A stretch of 64,000 bases of DNA from Gnetum montanum. Its lineage: Eukaryota > Streptophyta > Gnetopsida > Gnetales > Gnetaceae. Shown piece after piece: positions 19,851 to 31,655 of this stretch. The stretch spans positions 1,013,955-1,077,954 of the forward strand of contig MNCI01002923.1 of NCBI GenBank assembly GCA_015680685.1, in the 5' to 3' direction. Below the pieces are notes generated by a model. That model saw nothing but the letters and a program-made list of their open reading frames with translations, did no database searches and was not told where the DNA came from. Positions within the stretch are counted from its first letter, which is position 1, and the number at the start of each line of letters is the position of its first letter. Position numbers and translations under genes: made by a program.

Positions 19851-21942
19851 CCATGCTCAATTTTTTAGATCTCCTTCTTCTAACTTAGTCATGGGGGAGA
19901 TGGTCATCTATGCTAATCACATACATGGATCCTCAGTTTTTCTATTTTTTGTTTTATACATTTTTGTTTTTTGCAAATTGCTGATTTTACACCTTTTTTA
20001 TTTTAAAAACTTTTTCCTATTTTACACCATTTTTTATTTTACACCATCATTACTACATTTAAATTTTTCTTGAATATTTTAAACTTTTTTATATATTTTA
20101 CTTTATTTTAGTGTGATTTTCTAATTTCTATTAATACATGCTTTATGCCAATAGGACACAGTGGTGCTGTAGTTGTTGTTAATGGTGGTTTGCATTAATC
20201 TTTTAGTTTGGTAATGTTTGGTTTTATCTTTTAATTTTTTTACCAATGGCTAAGACATGGTTTCTTTTTCATGGAATGGGTAGTGAGTCCATCACATCCA
20301 CCCATCCACAAAAATCTATGGTTTGTCTTGATTTGGGAATATGAGGTCCCTTTCATTAAATAAACTTTTAATAAATTTATGACCTTGGTTGTTTCTAGAA
20401 TTAGAAAGGATTTAAAGGTTTGCATAGGATGTGACTTCAAGGAAACTCAATACTCTTTGTACTTTTCTACTTGGGTGCATGAGTGTTTTCATGGATTTCT
20501 TACTATTCCATGTCAATCAATAATAAGAAGCTAAATAAGTCTTTGCATGGTGTGGTTTCCATCCAAAATTTTCAAATAAAGAAAAGAGAAAAATAAAAAA
20601 TAAAAAAATAAAATAAAGAATGGTAAAAATTCAAAGCTCACCCCTTAGACAAATAAATAGGCTACAAACACTAGTTATGGAACTAGAAAGACATGTTACC
20701 CATGCTTGAAGGTTCTCTCTAACTAAGGCCCTCTCTCACTTCTTACTTCTCTTTTCTTCTCTTTAAGAAATGGTGGTTGTTCTATGGAAGCACTCTTGTG
20801 TCTCAAGGGGGTTGAAGTGGTGATGCAAAGTCATTGAAAGTGGTTGGTTTTAGTTTGGACTAAGGATGGATCTTCTTAGGTCATTTAATTACAAATCCAT
20901 AAGCAACTTCTTATGACGTCAATGTGGAACTCCATTCTACCTTTTCCATTATCCATCCATGCTACCCATAACTCACCTAACTGCCAATGTCCATGTTCTT
21001 GTTCGGTGTCTTTATCTGACATACCTAAATTCTTTAGTAGAGTCTTTTAGGTTTTGTTCGTTAACTTTCATAAACTATTAATGATCTATGGGGTCCAAGA
21101 ACTCCTTGGGTTGAGGTTATGCAAAGGCAAACAAGGCATGTGCTTGCTATGGGAAGGCTCCACTTCTATATATCTTGGTTGGGTTCATTAAGCACCTTAT
21201 CCTTAGGCATTATTGCAATTAGAGTCTTTTTTGTATCCATCTTCTACATCTGACCATGTGTCCCTTTAATTTTTTTCTTCAATTCACACATTCTCTATTA
21301 AATTTTGGAATTTTCGAGCTTTCAAAGATCCTCTTCAATGATTTTATCACATTCTTGGCTTTTCTAAGATTCCATAGTCCTCAAATTCATTCAAAAATTC
21401 CTTGTATTTTTTGAAATACTCAATTTTGAAAATTTCATTTATGGATCTCACAAATAGGACCCCATCAACAAAGCTCATGCATATACATAGCCTCGTCCAT
21501 GTAGCACAAAAATCCTATATATATGCATGAATCCCTTTGAAATTTTCACATTTTCTTTCAAACACCCAAGGAGTTTTTGTAGTTTTTAGAGCCCATAACT
21601 TCCTAAACATTTGTTCAAATCATTTCGTTCGTTGACCCTATAGTTCTTGAAGATAATCTCTTAGTTGTGGGGGCCTCAAATGTGTCTTTTTTCTTAGAAA
21701 TTGTTTTGACATTTTTCTAACTCCCACAAAGGTTTAACTAAGGAATCAACATTAAAACACCAAATTATAGAAGTTGAACCCTTCCAATGAGCTCCAATGA
21801 CACTTACAATAAATAATTAATAAAATAATCAATCTTACATTGTCCAATTGTAGCCATGTGTAACTAATTAATGAGATAATATATCCAAATATTTTAATTT
21901 ACACACTATACATACTAATCCATAAATTTTTTGTAACCATAG
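19851..21942 (+). other. Noncoding region after integrase, Element A
   Basis: Begins with a conserved purine-rich word ATGGGGGAGATGG (19891-19903), then long T-rich tracts (19930-20100). Later parts align loosely with Element B at 32.0-33.0 kb (for example ATGGTTTC near 20258 and AGAAAGACATGTTACCCATG near 20688). Nothing resembling a gene was seen. The shared blocks show that this is the ordinary post-pol region of the family rather than inserted DNA. Confidence 0.65.
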
Positions 21943-24560
21943 ATGGCACCAAAAGGTAAACAACCACAAGAAGGAGGACCATCTCAACTAGGGAAAAAAT
22001 GGCCAAGATTAGGAAGGGGTCAAGAATAGGCCTAGGAAGAGCTAATCACAACCCATTCCATGGGACCTCTTAGGGAAGAGGATAGAGTAAAGTCTATTCA
22101 TTAGATTCTAGAATAGGTGGTAGTAATAGAGCATTCACATTGGGATGAGCCAGCTCCTCAACAAGTGAACCTTGAGGTGACCTTGATAGAAGTCTACCTG
22201 AATCAAATCAGATCAAGAAAGGTCTAAAAGATAGTGCTCCAAGAGATGAACTCTGGCTCTTTCTTGGAGCAAGCACCTAAAGAGGTATAGGACCAACTAA
22301 AGACCTCTCACATGTGGCCAATTATCACTTCCAACAAGGAGTGGTATATGGGAGAGATGTTCCTATTTTGGAGCAACAAGCAAGTGGGTTTAATAGTCAA
22401 GATCAAGGAGATTTTAGTGTTCTACTCAGTGCAGGTCATTGCAAAAGCTCTTGGGTTACTTGAAACTAAGGTGACTCTCACCAAGAATTGGATATAGGAG
22501 GATTCTAAAATTAAAAAGGAATGGGTTTAATAATGTTATGGTATCAACCACAAGGAGTATGATGCATTCACATTATCAAAAAGAATCCATTACAAGACTA
22601 AGGCCTTTTAGCTATATCCCACAGTGAGGCCAAGCAAGATCATTACCTTTTCTACCCTTTTGTGTGTTGCTTTGAGTGGAAGATTCCTAGTCAACCTTTA
22701 AGAGCTAATCTATCTAGAGATAGAGAAGAGGTTTCAAGGAGAATGAACATGGAAAAAAGGCACTCCCTTACCATGCCTCATCAGCAAACTATGTCGAAGG
22801 GGATTAATAGTCCATAATACTAATGATGCTATCCAACATGCTTCAACCATTAATTAGGTAGAGATTATGAAGGATAATACTCCTAAAATAATGATCCAAG
22901 AAAAGGATTAGCAGCCACCACCTCCACCTACCACTCATAAAATAGTGCTAGACATCACTACAACATGCCAATAGTTGCATGAGTACTGAGAATGGCTCTT
23001 GAGCAAGCAAGAGAAATAGACAGGCATGAGTGATGGAGACCCATTTGTGTATTGGTCCTTGATGAATCACCTAAATGAGGTGGCTTGAATAGTTATCTTG
23101 ATTGTGGGAGGTGGATTCATGTTCTCTACCCAAAAAATGTAGTTTTCCACAAGGTTGAATCCTAGCACTAGAGAGGTAATAGTATCCTTCTTAGAATAGT
23201 AGTAACTCCCAAAGATTTTTGGGAATGCTATAACCTTTTTAGTGCACTTGGAGGAGGGTAGGGAGGCAATAGTACTGTTGATGTAGGACCAAGGGCAAGA
23301 AATAGTAGTAGAGGTGGTTGCTAATAGAATCACCAAAACACTCAATGTACTTGTAGCATTTGTATTAGAGATCACTTCACTGAAGGATGTGCAGACATAT
23401 GTAGGAACCATAAGCTATAGATTAAGCACATCTTAGCATGAACAACTACTACACTAACTAGTAGGAACCAAGCAACTACTTTTAGATGTCTTTAACCTTC
23501 CAGATAGTATAACTACAACCTAGTTAAAAATTCTAGAGGCAAGGGGAAAGAATATTATTTTGGAAGGACAACTCAAAATAACTAAAAAGCTAAATGAACA
23601 TTTGCTTGTAGAAGTTTCTGAATTGATAGCCCAAATTGTTGACCTCTCACTTCTCAACCTAGCATTGACAAGAGATGAAGCTCTTGAATAACTTCAGACC
23701 AGATTGAAAGGGATTGAGGATGCAATGGAGACAATGATATTATACCAATCCTTGGAAGAGGTCACCTAGTAGAAAATTCAGTAGGCCTTGGATTTGACTT
23801 GCTAGGAGAATGTATAGCTAATTGTAAAAAATCATCACCTATGAAACATTGATGCACATAAATAATAGTTGACTAACTTTATCCATCAATAGTAAAAGTA
23901 ACTAGCTAGAGAAAATATAAACTTGAACAAAAACCTGTTCATGGAGAAGGTTTGTGCCCTTTGCCAAAAAAATGCAATAGAAGTAGCCACCTAGAAATTA
24001 GATGCTCTTAAATTTGAGAAAGTGAAAAATAATTACAAGGACTAGGTTAGCCTATAGAAGGAAATAAATAAGAAGCACATTTAAGTGACAAAGGAAAAGG
24101 TGAATGAGACCCTCCAACAACTTGAACAAGGATGTGAATTATGGTAGCTCATTATTGATGGGATTGATCAATACAATAAAGCAAAAAATTTCTTGAAGGA
24201 GTTGTAGATAGAGGAGATGACCAAATATATGAAGCTTTTCAACCTTCAATACACAAACTTAGCTATGTTCACTATCAGACAACCATGGTTAGAACTAGAA
24301 AAACAAGTGGCCAGCTCATACTTGTTGTATGAGGTCAAGTTCAAGCATCACAAGGACATCAAGCAAATGTTTGCACTCATAAATGCTAAACTTGAGCTTC
24401 TTAAGGGTAAATATACTAATTGGAGATCCACTACTAAGGGCTTGGCCAAAAGAATGAATGACTACTAGGAGCTGCAAAATGCAGTTAGGACATTTTATGT
24501 CAAATTCAAATAATTCATTACTTTGTTCACCAATGTTAAAGAGCTATTCCCATTAATGCT
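21943..24560 (+). pseudogene. Third long reading frame of Element A, unknown function
   Basis: From ATG at 21943 one frame (MAPKGKQPQEGG...) stays in register for about 870 codons up to the Element B insertion. It is broken by many stops, mostly TAG, but by no frameshift I could detect. It starts with a Lys/Pro/Gln-rich segment. The middle contains GDPFVYWSLMNHLNEVA and a moderately hydrophobic stretch. The last third is Lys/Glu/Leu-rich and probably coiled-coil (KLNEHLLVEVSELIAQ, LELEKQVASSYLLYEVK, LINAKLELLKGKY). The position after pol and the 3' noncoding region is where Athila elements carry an extra (env-like) ORF, but I see no clear signal peptide or membrane anchor. Elements B and C lack it in the visible parts. 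The family is not recognised. Confidence 0.6.
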
Positions 24561-25395
24561 TGATGAACTATGATATTGGGACTGTGATATTAGGACCATG
24601 ATATCATGTTTGTGATATTGGGGCCTACCAAGCAATATCACATATATGATATTGGGACTTGTCTCCTCACCTATAAATAAGAAGTAGGCACACTTGGTTT
24701 GGAATAGATTAGTTAGACCCTTACCCAAACTCTTGCCTTTTCTCCTGCTCAAAGTTAGAATTATTTCTGAGTGCCCACAATAGGATTCATAAAGTAAATG
24801 GATCTTTATTCAAGGATTGTGTACTTGAGTACACCTTGTGTATGGAAATAAAGATGAACTTTGTGATAAACCTTGCAGCATTCAGAATAGATTAATTAAT
24901 GTTAATTAAAATTAATTAATGCTTCCTTAGTTAATTAATGTTTTTCTCTCTCACCCTACAACTCTCCTAAGTAAGCACACTCAGTACGATCACTTTGAGC
25001 ATGCATGTAATTCTTGTTAACCTGTAATGATTAGTATTTGGTAATCCTAATAGTGTTGCACTAGTTCAGGATGTGTACAGCAAGTAAGAATAGATGTTGG
25101 TGTTAGGACTAGTTAAATCATAGTTGAGTAGTTAAATTAAATTAGTTACTTAGTTATCTCTCTCCTCCCTTATTAGCACCAAGAAATAAAAATATAAAAG
25201 CCATAAAAATCATATACCTCAAGTTTACTTAACCATACAATCAAACTATACAAGTAATCATGGAAAGACAATGATTGGCCATCCTGTCCTTGTTCCATAA
25301 GGGTGCATAAGCACTTAGTCCTCAAAATTCAATCGGATCATGCATGTATGCTCATATTCATATGGTTGAGCAGATAGATACCTCTCCGCTCATCA
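24561..25395 (+). repeat. 5' LTR of Element B
   Basis: Starts TGATGAACTATGATATTGGG and ends ...CCGCTCATCA. It is repeated at 33702-34495. U3 holds repeated TGATATTGGG / GATATC words (24570-24660) just before a TATA box, CTATAAATAAG (24671-24681). Downstream it has AATTAATTAATG-type repeats and the block TAGTTAAATTAAATTAGTTA. The end could be 25392 or 25395. Confidence 0.88.
24671..24681 (+). promoter_or_regulatory. LTR TATA box (Element B)
   Basis: CTATAAATAAG about 110 bases into the LTR. The box is conserved in the 3' LTR (near 33799), in Element C (near 59419) and, slightly changed, at 58965 (CTATAAATAC). The short U3 is unlike the 1-kb U3 of the D/1/2 family. Confidence 0.7.
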
Positions 25396-25414
25396 TTGGT
25401 GCCATTGCTAGGGA
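25396..25414 (+). other. Primer binding site, tRNA-Asp type (Element B)
   Basis: TTGGTGCCATTGCTAGGGA directly follows the LTR. It differs from the remembered Athila-type site (TTGGCGCCGTTGCCGGGGA, complementary to tRNA-Asp) only by transitions, the pattern expected from decay of methylated CpG and CHG sites. Element C has the same degraded site at 60211-60229. Confidence 0.75.
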
Positions 25415-25533
25415 CTTTATTGTTTTTGTGCTAGTTAGAACTTAGAAAATCTTTCTCATCATTGGAATGAACTCTTAGGGTTGGTTACCTTACAATTAAT
25501 ATGAAGAAGAATATTACACATTGAATAGAAATC

Positions 25534-28500
25534 ATGTCTCCTTTTTTGTACAAAAGTGTTTCATCACTTAGGTCTAATACAGGAAACAATCAAAGGCGTA
25601 TTATACATGATGATGATCCACTAGTATCCCAATAGTTTCATGTGGTATATATTCATCCCGATAAGTATATAATATACTTCACCTTCATCCTCCACAAGGA
25701 TGAACAACTGCATTGGTGAGACTTAGAAGGTAACATAGTGTTACCTTTTGATCATTCAGTTCCAAGCATGCTTCTTCATGCCCTCACACGAATAGGCATG
25801 TAGCACTTACACATGGAATACGTTGTGCATGAACATGACTCAAGAGAGTATAGACCCATAGAGGCACAATGTCAAAGGGACCTACAACAGGAGAGACATC
25901 ACAAGTATATGAAGGATAAGTGGTCCTAGGATGTCCCACACATCTTAAGTGAAAATGAGGGTGGTGAACCTACCTCAAGAGGGTTCCCACAAAATGATGT
26001 TCCTCTTGTTGACTTTGGTCAAGGGGTTGTGTATCAAAACTTGCACTCAATCATCCATAACCTAGGTTCTGATACTAATGGACACAAAGGATCCAAAAAT
26101 GGAACATAAAAGCATGATAAAGATGGGCATTCTAATCGTAACCACGATTGAGGCCATGATAGCTGAAGAAAAGGTAGTAGGAACTGACATGGTAATGGTC
26201 CACCTTCCTCTTCACCTTCATCATCTCCTTCACCCTCTCCTTCAAGATCTGTATGCACTCATAGAGGAGAAGACCATGAGGATAAGGATAAGTAAAATGG
26301 GAGTCATAGATGAAGTGGTTAGGAAATGGAATGAGGGCACTCTAGAGAATCACATCGTGAGAGAAGGGAGAGTAGGAGCAACATAGGCATCATAGATGTC
26401 ACAAACAGGATGATCATGATGAACCACTACTTGCTACCCAAAGCATGTTAGACATAACTAAAGTCGTTAGAGTTTCAACAAGGCACCAAAAAGACAATAG
26501 GATCAAGAGATCAGACATGAACAATATCCCATGATTCAAAGAGGGATACAACATTGATCCTTAGAATAATCTACAAGCATTCCATGATACATGTGCCTTA
26601 CAAAACATAGAAAATTAATGGTAGAAACTAAAGTTGTTTTCATGGACACTGATCAAAGAAGTAGAAAGTTGGTACTAGTCCTTAGAACTAGAATCCATTC
26701 GTAGGTGGAGTACGATGTTAGAATTGTTTAATGATAAGTATCAAAGGTACTCTCGAGTTTCCAACTTGCAAAAGAAAATCTAAGGATGGAATCAAGGTGG
26801 TCATCAACCCTTAGATGCTGCTATGGGCTAATACTATGCATTGTTACATCATTGCCTAGGCCATGGTTACTCACAAAGGGATCAACTATGGCATCTCATA
26901 GATGGGCTTAGGAGTGAAACCTAAAGAACCCTTGGAACTTATGCCCAAGAAAGACTATTTGCGCTTAGAGCCCATCAAGTTCAAAGACTATTGGAGCAAG
27001 TTGCTAAAGAAGAATGTGAGCTAAGGAAAAGAAAGAGTGTAGAGGAATATAATAGAGATCCTTCTCTTCGAAAGAATGAAGTAAGATTTTGTGAGGATGA
27101 AGAAGAGTCACCACTCGAAGAGATGGTGAATAGGAAAACTTTGCCTATCCAAAAATTGGCATTGGAAGCATCGACAAAGGTAGATCAAATGTGGGACTCC
27201 CTAGATGATATATTTCAAACTATTCTAAAAATAGTAGAGGAGTCCAAAGAGAAAGGTAGTGAACAAGAAAAGAAAAAAAAGAAGGAAGCTAAATATGCAC
27301 GCAACAAGAGTAAGGGCAAAGTTTCCATCATCGAAGAGGCTGTGGATTCAGATATAAATAATGATAGTGGATGTGAGATATGCCAATATGGCCATGCTAA
27401 GGGATGTTGCCCTATAATCTCATATTTGCAAGAGTCTATGATGTATGCACTCAACCCATGATTGAACAGACAGCAAACACCTCGAAGGTTACCTTATCCT
27501 CAAGGGAACCCAAGACAGTTCCACCAACCCTTAACGTATTATCCAAGTGGGACTCCACCACAACCAAGTGAGAAATATCAACTATGGCAACACCCACAAT
27601 CATGGGGAATGCCAACACCATGAAAATGCTATCCTTACCATCAACTTGACCTGTATGGATATTACGTGCAGTAGCTAATCTCTCCATGTGACTCTACTAG
27701 TCATGTCACTCCTCAACCTCACTACCAATCCCATGAGTATTATAAAACTCCTTCTCCTAGGGGTGATGCCCCACAAACATATTATCCTTCTCATCCAGCT
27801 GCATCTCTTCCACCCATATCTCCATTACCATCTACTCTAGCTATGCAGGGTGAGCTCTTTGCCTAGCCATAGCAATGTAATGCTACAAGGGCTGTTAACT
27901 CTCAAGCTACTATTGGTTCTGACAACCACATGAAGAAAAGACCTTTCATTAGAACCAACAGTCCAACCAGGTCCTTGCAATCACAAGTGGCTGATTCTAC
28001 AAATTCCTTATCATCATCACTTGAAACTTCAGAACTCCATTCAACCCAAAAATCATGCTCAACACACAAGGTCATGTTAACTCATGTCGTTACCAATTGG
28101 ATAAAGGCTAGCCATCTCCCTAGGAAATTCTCTGATCCTAGGAGTCTTCTTATATATATACAAATTATTGGAAATGAATTGTGCAAGGATCTTTTAGATT
28201 TAGGTTCTGGTGTCACCTCATATATGAAGAAATGTACAAGGCCTGGAACCTACCTCCACTAAAAAAGAGTAACATGCATCTCAAGTTAGCTGAATAGTTC
28301 ATCACTATCCCATTAGGACTATTGGAGGACATTTTCACCACTATTTGTGGATGGTTGTATCTAGCTAACTTCCTAGTGATTCAATTTAACAATGATAAGG
28401 GGGACTTCCCAATCATAATGGGAAGAGCATGGCTAAGCACAATTGACGTGCACCTAGGAATTCATGATCTTTCCCTAGAAATATCCAAGCAAAATACATT

Positions 28501-28665
28501 TGAAAAGATTGAGAAGAAGAAAGTTCCATGCATCATATATGGTGAAATAGGGTGTAATTACATGCAAAAGTCATGTTTTGTACAACGTTTAACATTGCCT
28601 GCATGCAACAAGTGTGCACAAGTAACTAACATACAAAGATGCCTATATGCAACATCCACAAGATA
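25534..28665 (+). pseudogene. gag-protease of Element B
   Basis: The start is the ATG at 25534, 120 bases after the primer site. The frame is broken mainly by TAG stops, plus frame changes including a 1-base loss near 28217 inside protease. Order: N-terminal domain (KDEQLHW, NIVLPFDHSVPSML); His/Ser-rich linker (26090-26260); capsid core with ESWYWSLELESIRRWSTM and YYALLHHCLGHGYSQRDQL (26500-26900); an acidic helical segment; zinc knuckle CEICQYGHAKGCC (near 27373); Pro/Gln-rich region; protease LLDLGSGV, GLLEDIFTTICGW and FPIIMGRAWLST (28190-28445). The best remembered match is Athila. Aligned frames in Elements A and C support the annotation. Confidence 0.82.
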
Positions 28666-28809
28666 GGAAGGCACCCTATGGCTAAAAGCTAATCAAGAGA
28701 GCAGTTCAATGATATGCATGGAACCAATTGAGGGTTTGACTTGTGCTTACATTGATAGCATAGACACATTAGAGTAAGTCCATTTCCAACTTCCAAGTCT
28801 TGACATTGA

Positions 28810-30437
28810 AAATATCAATTGGGGGAAGTTGGAAATCCCTGATAAGTTTAATCAAGAGGCCCTGTAGTTAAAATCGTTGCCCACCAGTATGGAATACATG
28901 TTTATCAAAAATAGAACATTGGTAATTATTAACGCTAAGCTTGCTCCTCAATAGAAAGGGAGACTTCTTGAAATGATAAATAAATGGTCAAACATTTTTG
29001 CTTGGTCATATCATGAATTAATTAGAATAGACCCCAGGATATGCCAACATAGAATTTACACTGATCCCTCCATGAAGCCTCGATGACAACTACAAAGGTG
29101 AATTAATCCAAAGCTTAAGAAAGTGATTAAGGAAGAAATTGAATAGCTTCTAAAGGCTAGGTTCATTTACCCCATTGCTAACAATGAATGGGTTAGTCCC
29201 TTAGTTATTGTACCCAAAAAGGAAGGAAAATGGAGGGTGTCTATAGACTTTAGGCTACTAAACATGGCAACATTCAAGGACCACTTCCCATTGCCATTCA
29301 TTGACCAAGTCTTAGACACCATTGTAGGGCATCACTACTATAGTTTTCTAGATAGGTACAGTGGGTACAACCCAATTCAAATAGCCCCAAAGGACCAAGC
29401 CAAGAGTACATTCACTAGTCCTTGGGGAACATTCGTGTAGATGCTATTTGGCTTGTGCAATGCTCCTACAACATTTCAATGATTAGTTCTAAGCATCTTA
29501 CAGCAACAAATAGGAAACAGTGTAGAGGTCTTCATGGAAAACTTCTTCACATACAGAGCAAACTTTGATCAAGCCTTGGATGAGTTAGAGCAAGTACTAA
29601 AATGATGTGTAGAAACCAGCTTAAGGCTTAACTAGCAAAAAGACATTTAATGGTTCAAGAAAGTATTGTACTAGGACATAAGATCTTACAAATAGGGATA
29701 GACATAGACCTTGAAAAGATCAAAGTTATCCAAAGAATTACTCAGCAACCAGAAACTGTAAAAGATATTTGGTCTTTCCTTGGATACACTAGCTACTATA
29801 GATGCTTTATTGAGAACTTTTCAAAGGTTGCAAAACCATTGGTTGAACTAATGAAAAAGGACGTACCTTTCAAATGGACCAGGGAATGCGAGTTGGCTTT
29901 CCAAACTTTAAAACAGAAGCTCATAGAAACACCAATTCTACAAGCTCCTGACTAGTCCAAACCATTCTACATAATGATTGATGCATCCAACTATGCATTA
30001 GGAGCCGTACTTACATAGTTAGATGACCAAAAACATCCTTATTACATCCACTATGCAAGTAGAAGTATTGTTGGTGCACAACTTAACTACACAACAATAG
30101 AAAAGGAATTAATGGTTGTAGTGTTTGCACTAGATAAGTTTAGGCACTATGTATTGGGCTATAAGGTATTTATACATACAGATCATAGTGCAATAAGGTT
30201 CCTAATGAATAAAAAAATAGTCAGCCCAAGCATCATACGATGGCTCATAATCTTACAAGAGTTTGATCTTACAATTCTTGACCATAAAGACACCAAGAAT
30301 GCTATTGTTGATCATCTATCTCGATTAAGATGGAACAATAAAGAGGATGAGTATCCATTATTTGATCGCTTTCCCGATGAATTCCTCTTTGTAGGTGTAG
30401 TAAATAATCAACTAACCATGGAGACAAAATTGGTATA
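28810..30437 (+). pseudogene. Reverse transcriptase and RNase H of Element B
   Basis: RT: GKLEIPDKF, FIYPIANNEWVSPLVIVPKK, SIDFRLLNMATFKDHFPLPF, YYSFLDRYSGYNPIQIAPKD and LFGLCNAPTTFQ. The catalytic box reads VFMENFF instead of FMDDF, so both Asp are changed. RNase H: IDASNYALGAVL, HYASRSIVG, EKELMVVVFALDKFRHY, HTDHSAIRFLMNKK, DHKDTKNAIVDHLSRL. A frame change occurs near 29640. The motifs follow Athila RT closely. The enzyme would have copied element RNA to DNA; this copy cannot. Confidence 0.88.
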
Positions 30438-31655
30438 GTAGCATTCTTACCTATCTCCTTACAAAACAAACACCACAAGGGTTGGACATTAAAAAGAAAC
30501 AAAAATTTCTTCACCAAGCCAAGTATTTTATGCAAATCAATAAGCAACTCTACAAAGTATGTCTTGATGGCTTGGTCTGATGGTGTGTGCCCAATATAGA
30601 TCAACTTTGAGTTCTCTAAGACACTCATGAGGGTCCTTATGGGGATCATTATGCTGGGAGATGAACAACCATTAACATCTTGCTTATAGGATATTATTCA
30701 CCTACATTGTTCTGGGACACCCATCAGTTCATCCGATCTTGTGAGTGTTTACAATATGATGGGGCAATGACTGCTAGAATAGAGGGTCCGCAACAATGAA
30801 TTCAACCCTTAGAACCCTTTGACATATGGAAAATTGATTTTATGGGGCCCATTACACCAATGTCTAATGGAAAAGCTTACTTTGTTGTTGCTATTGACTA
30901 CTTTACAAAATGGGCAGAAGAAGCTACTGTTAAAGATTGTACATCATCTACAACTGCACAATTTGTTCAACAACAAATAATAAACAAGTTTGGCATGCCA
31001 CGTGCACTTATTTTTGTCAATGGTACACATTTCACAGGTGTGAATTTTTGAAAGCTGATGCAATGCTTAGGAGTGGAACACAAACTGACTACACCATACC
31101 ACCCTCAAGTGAATGATCAATCCAAAGTCACCAATAGGAAGATTACGAAAATATTAATAAGAAATTTTAGCAAGTATAGGCAAGATTGAAGCACTAAATT
31201 GAAAAATGCTCTTAGGGCATACCACTCCACATGGAAACTCCCTATAGGCTACTCTCCCTATGAGTTAGTGTATGGAAAACTTCCAATGCTTCCCATTCAA
31301 GTAGAGCTTTGTTCACTATCTATGGCATGTGACCTCAACCTTGACCTTAATCTAGCACAAAAAGAACAGTTAATGATCCTTAACTTGCTAGATGAAAATT
31401 CATTAGCTGCCCTGTCATCTAACGAATTGCACAAGGCCTTTAATAAACAACTTCATGACTTAAGGATTAGAAAATTTCAGTACCAAACAAGAGATACGAT
31501 TCTCTATTGAAACCCCACACATGTGCCACAATGCACCAAATTTCAAATGCTATGGAAAGGACCTTATATCATTCATCAAATGTTTCCTTTAGGAGTCATG
31601 ATGATCTTTAAACTTGATAGCCTAGATAAAAGATTGTTGGTCAAAGTCCAATAAA
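30438..31655 (+). pseudogene. Integrase of Element B
   Basis: Zinc domain with DTHEGPYGDHYAG then RSCECLQ. Catalytic core with IDFMGPITPMSNGKAYFVVA, where the first Asp is kept. The second Asp is lost (FVNGTHF for FDNGTHF) and the Glu position reads QSKVTNR for the expected Q-x-E-VTNR. The C-terminal part reads LPIGYSPYELVYGKLPMLP ... KLDSLDKRLL. Several TAG stops. It follows RNase H in standard Ty3/gypsy order. Confidence 0.85.

Larger units (their letters stand above)
12413..24560 (+). mobile_element. Element A: Athila-like Ty3/gypsy retrotransposon, 5' end missing, 3' end cut by Element B
   Basis: Plus-strand remains of an autonomous element: gag (12.4-14.3 kb), protease (14.7-15.03), RT (15.7-16.3), RNase H (16.5-16.9), integrase (16.9-17.34 and 19.0-19.85), a noncoding region and a third frame (21943-24560). 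Gene order and protease/RT motifs fit the Athila clade. The left side is cut by Element D, the integrase by a solo LTR, and the third frame by Element B. Its own LTRs are not seen here with certainty; the fragment at 42195-42659 is a possible remnant of its 3' LTR. It is the oldest layer of the nest in this half of the window. Confidence 0.82.
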
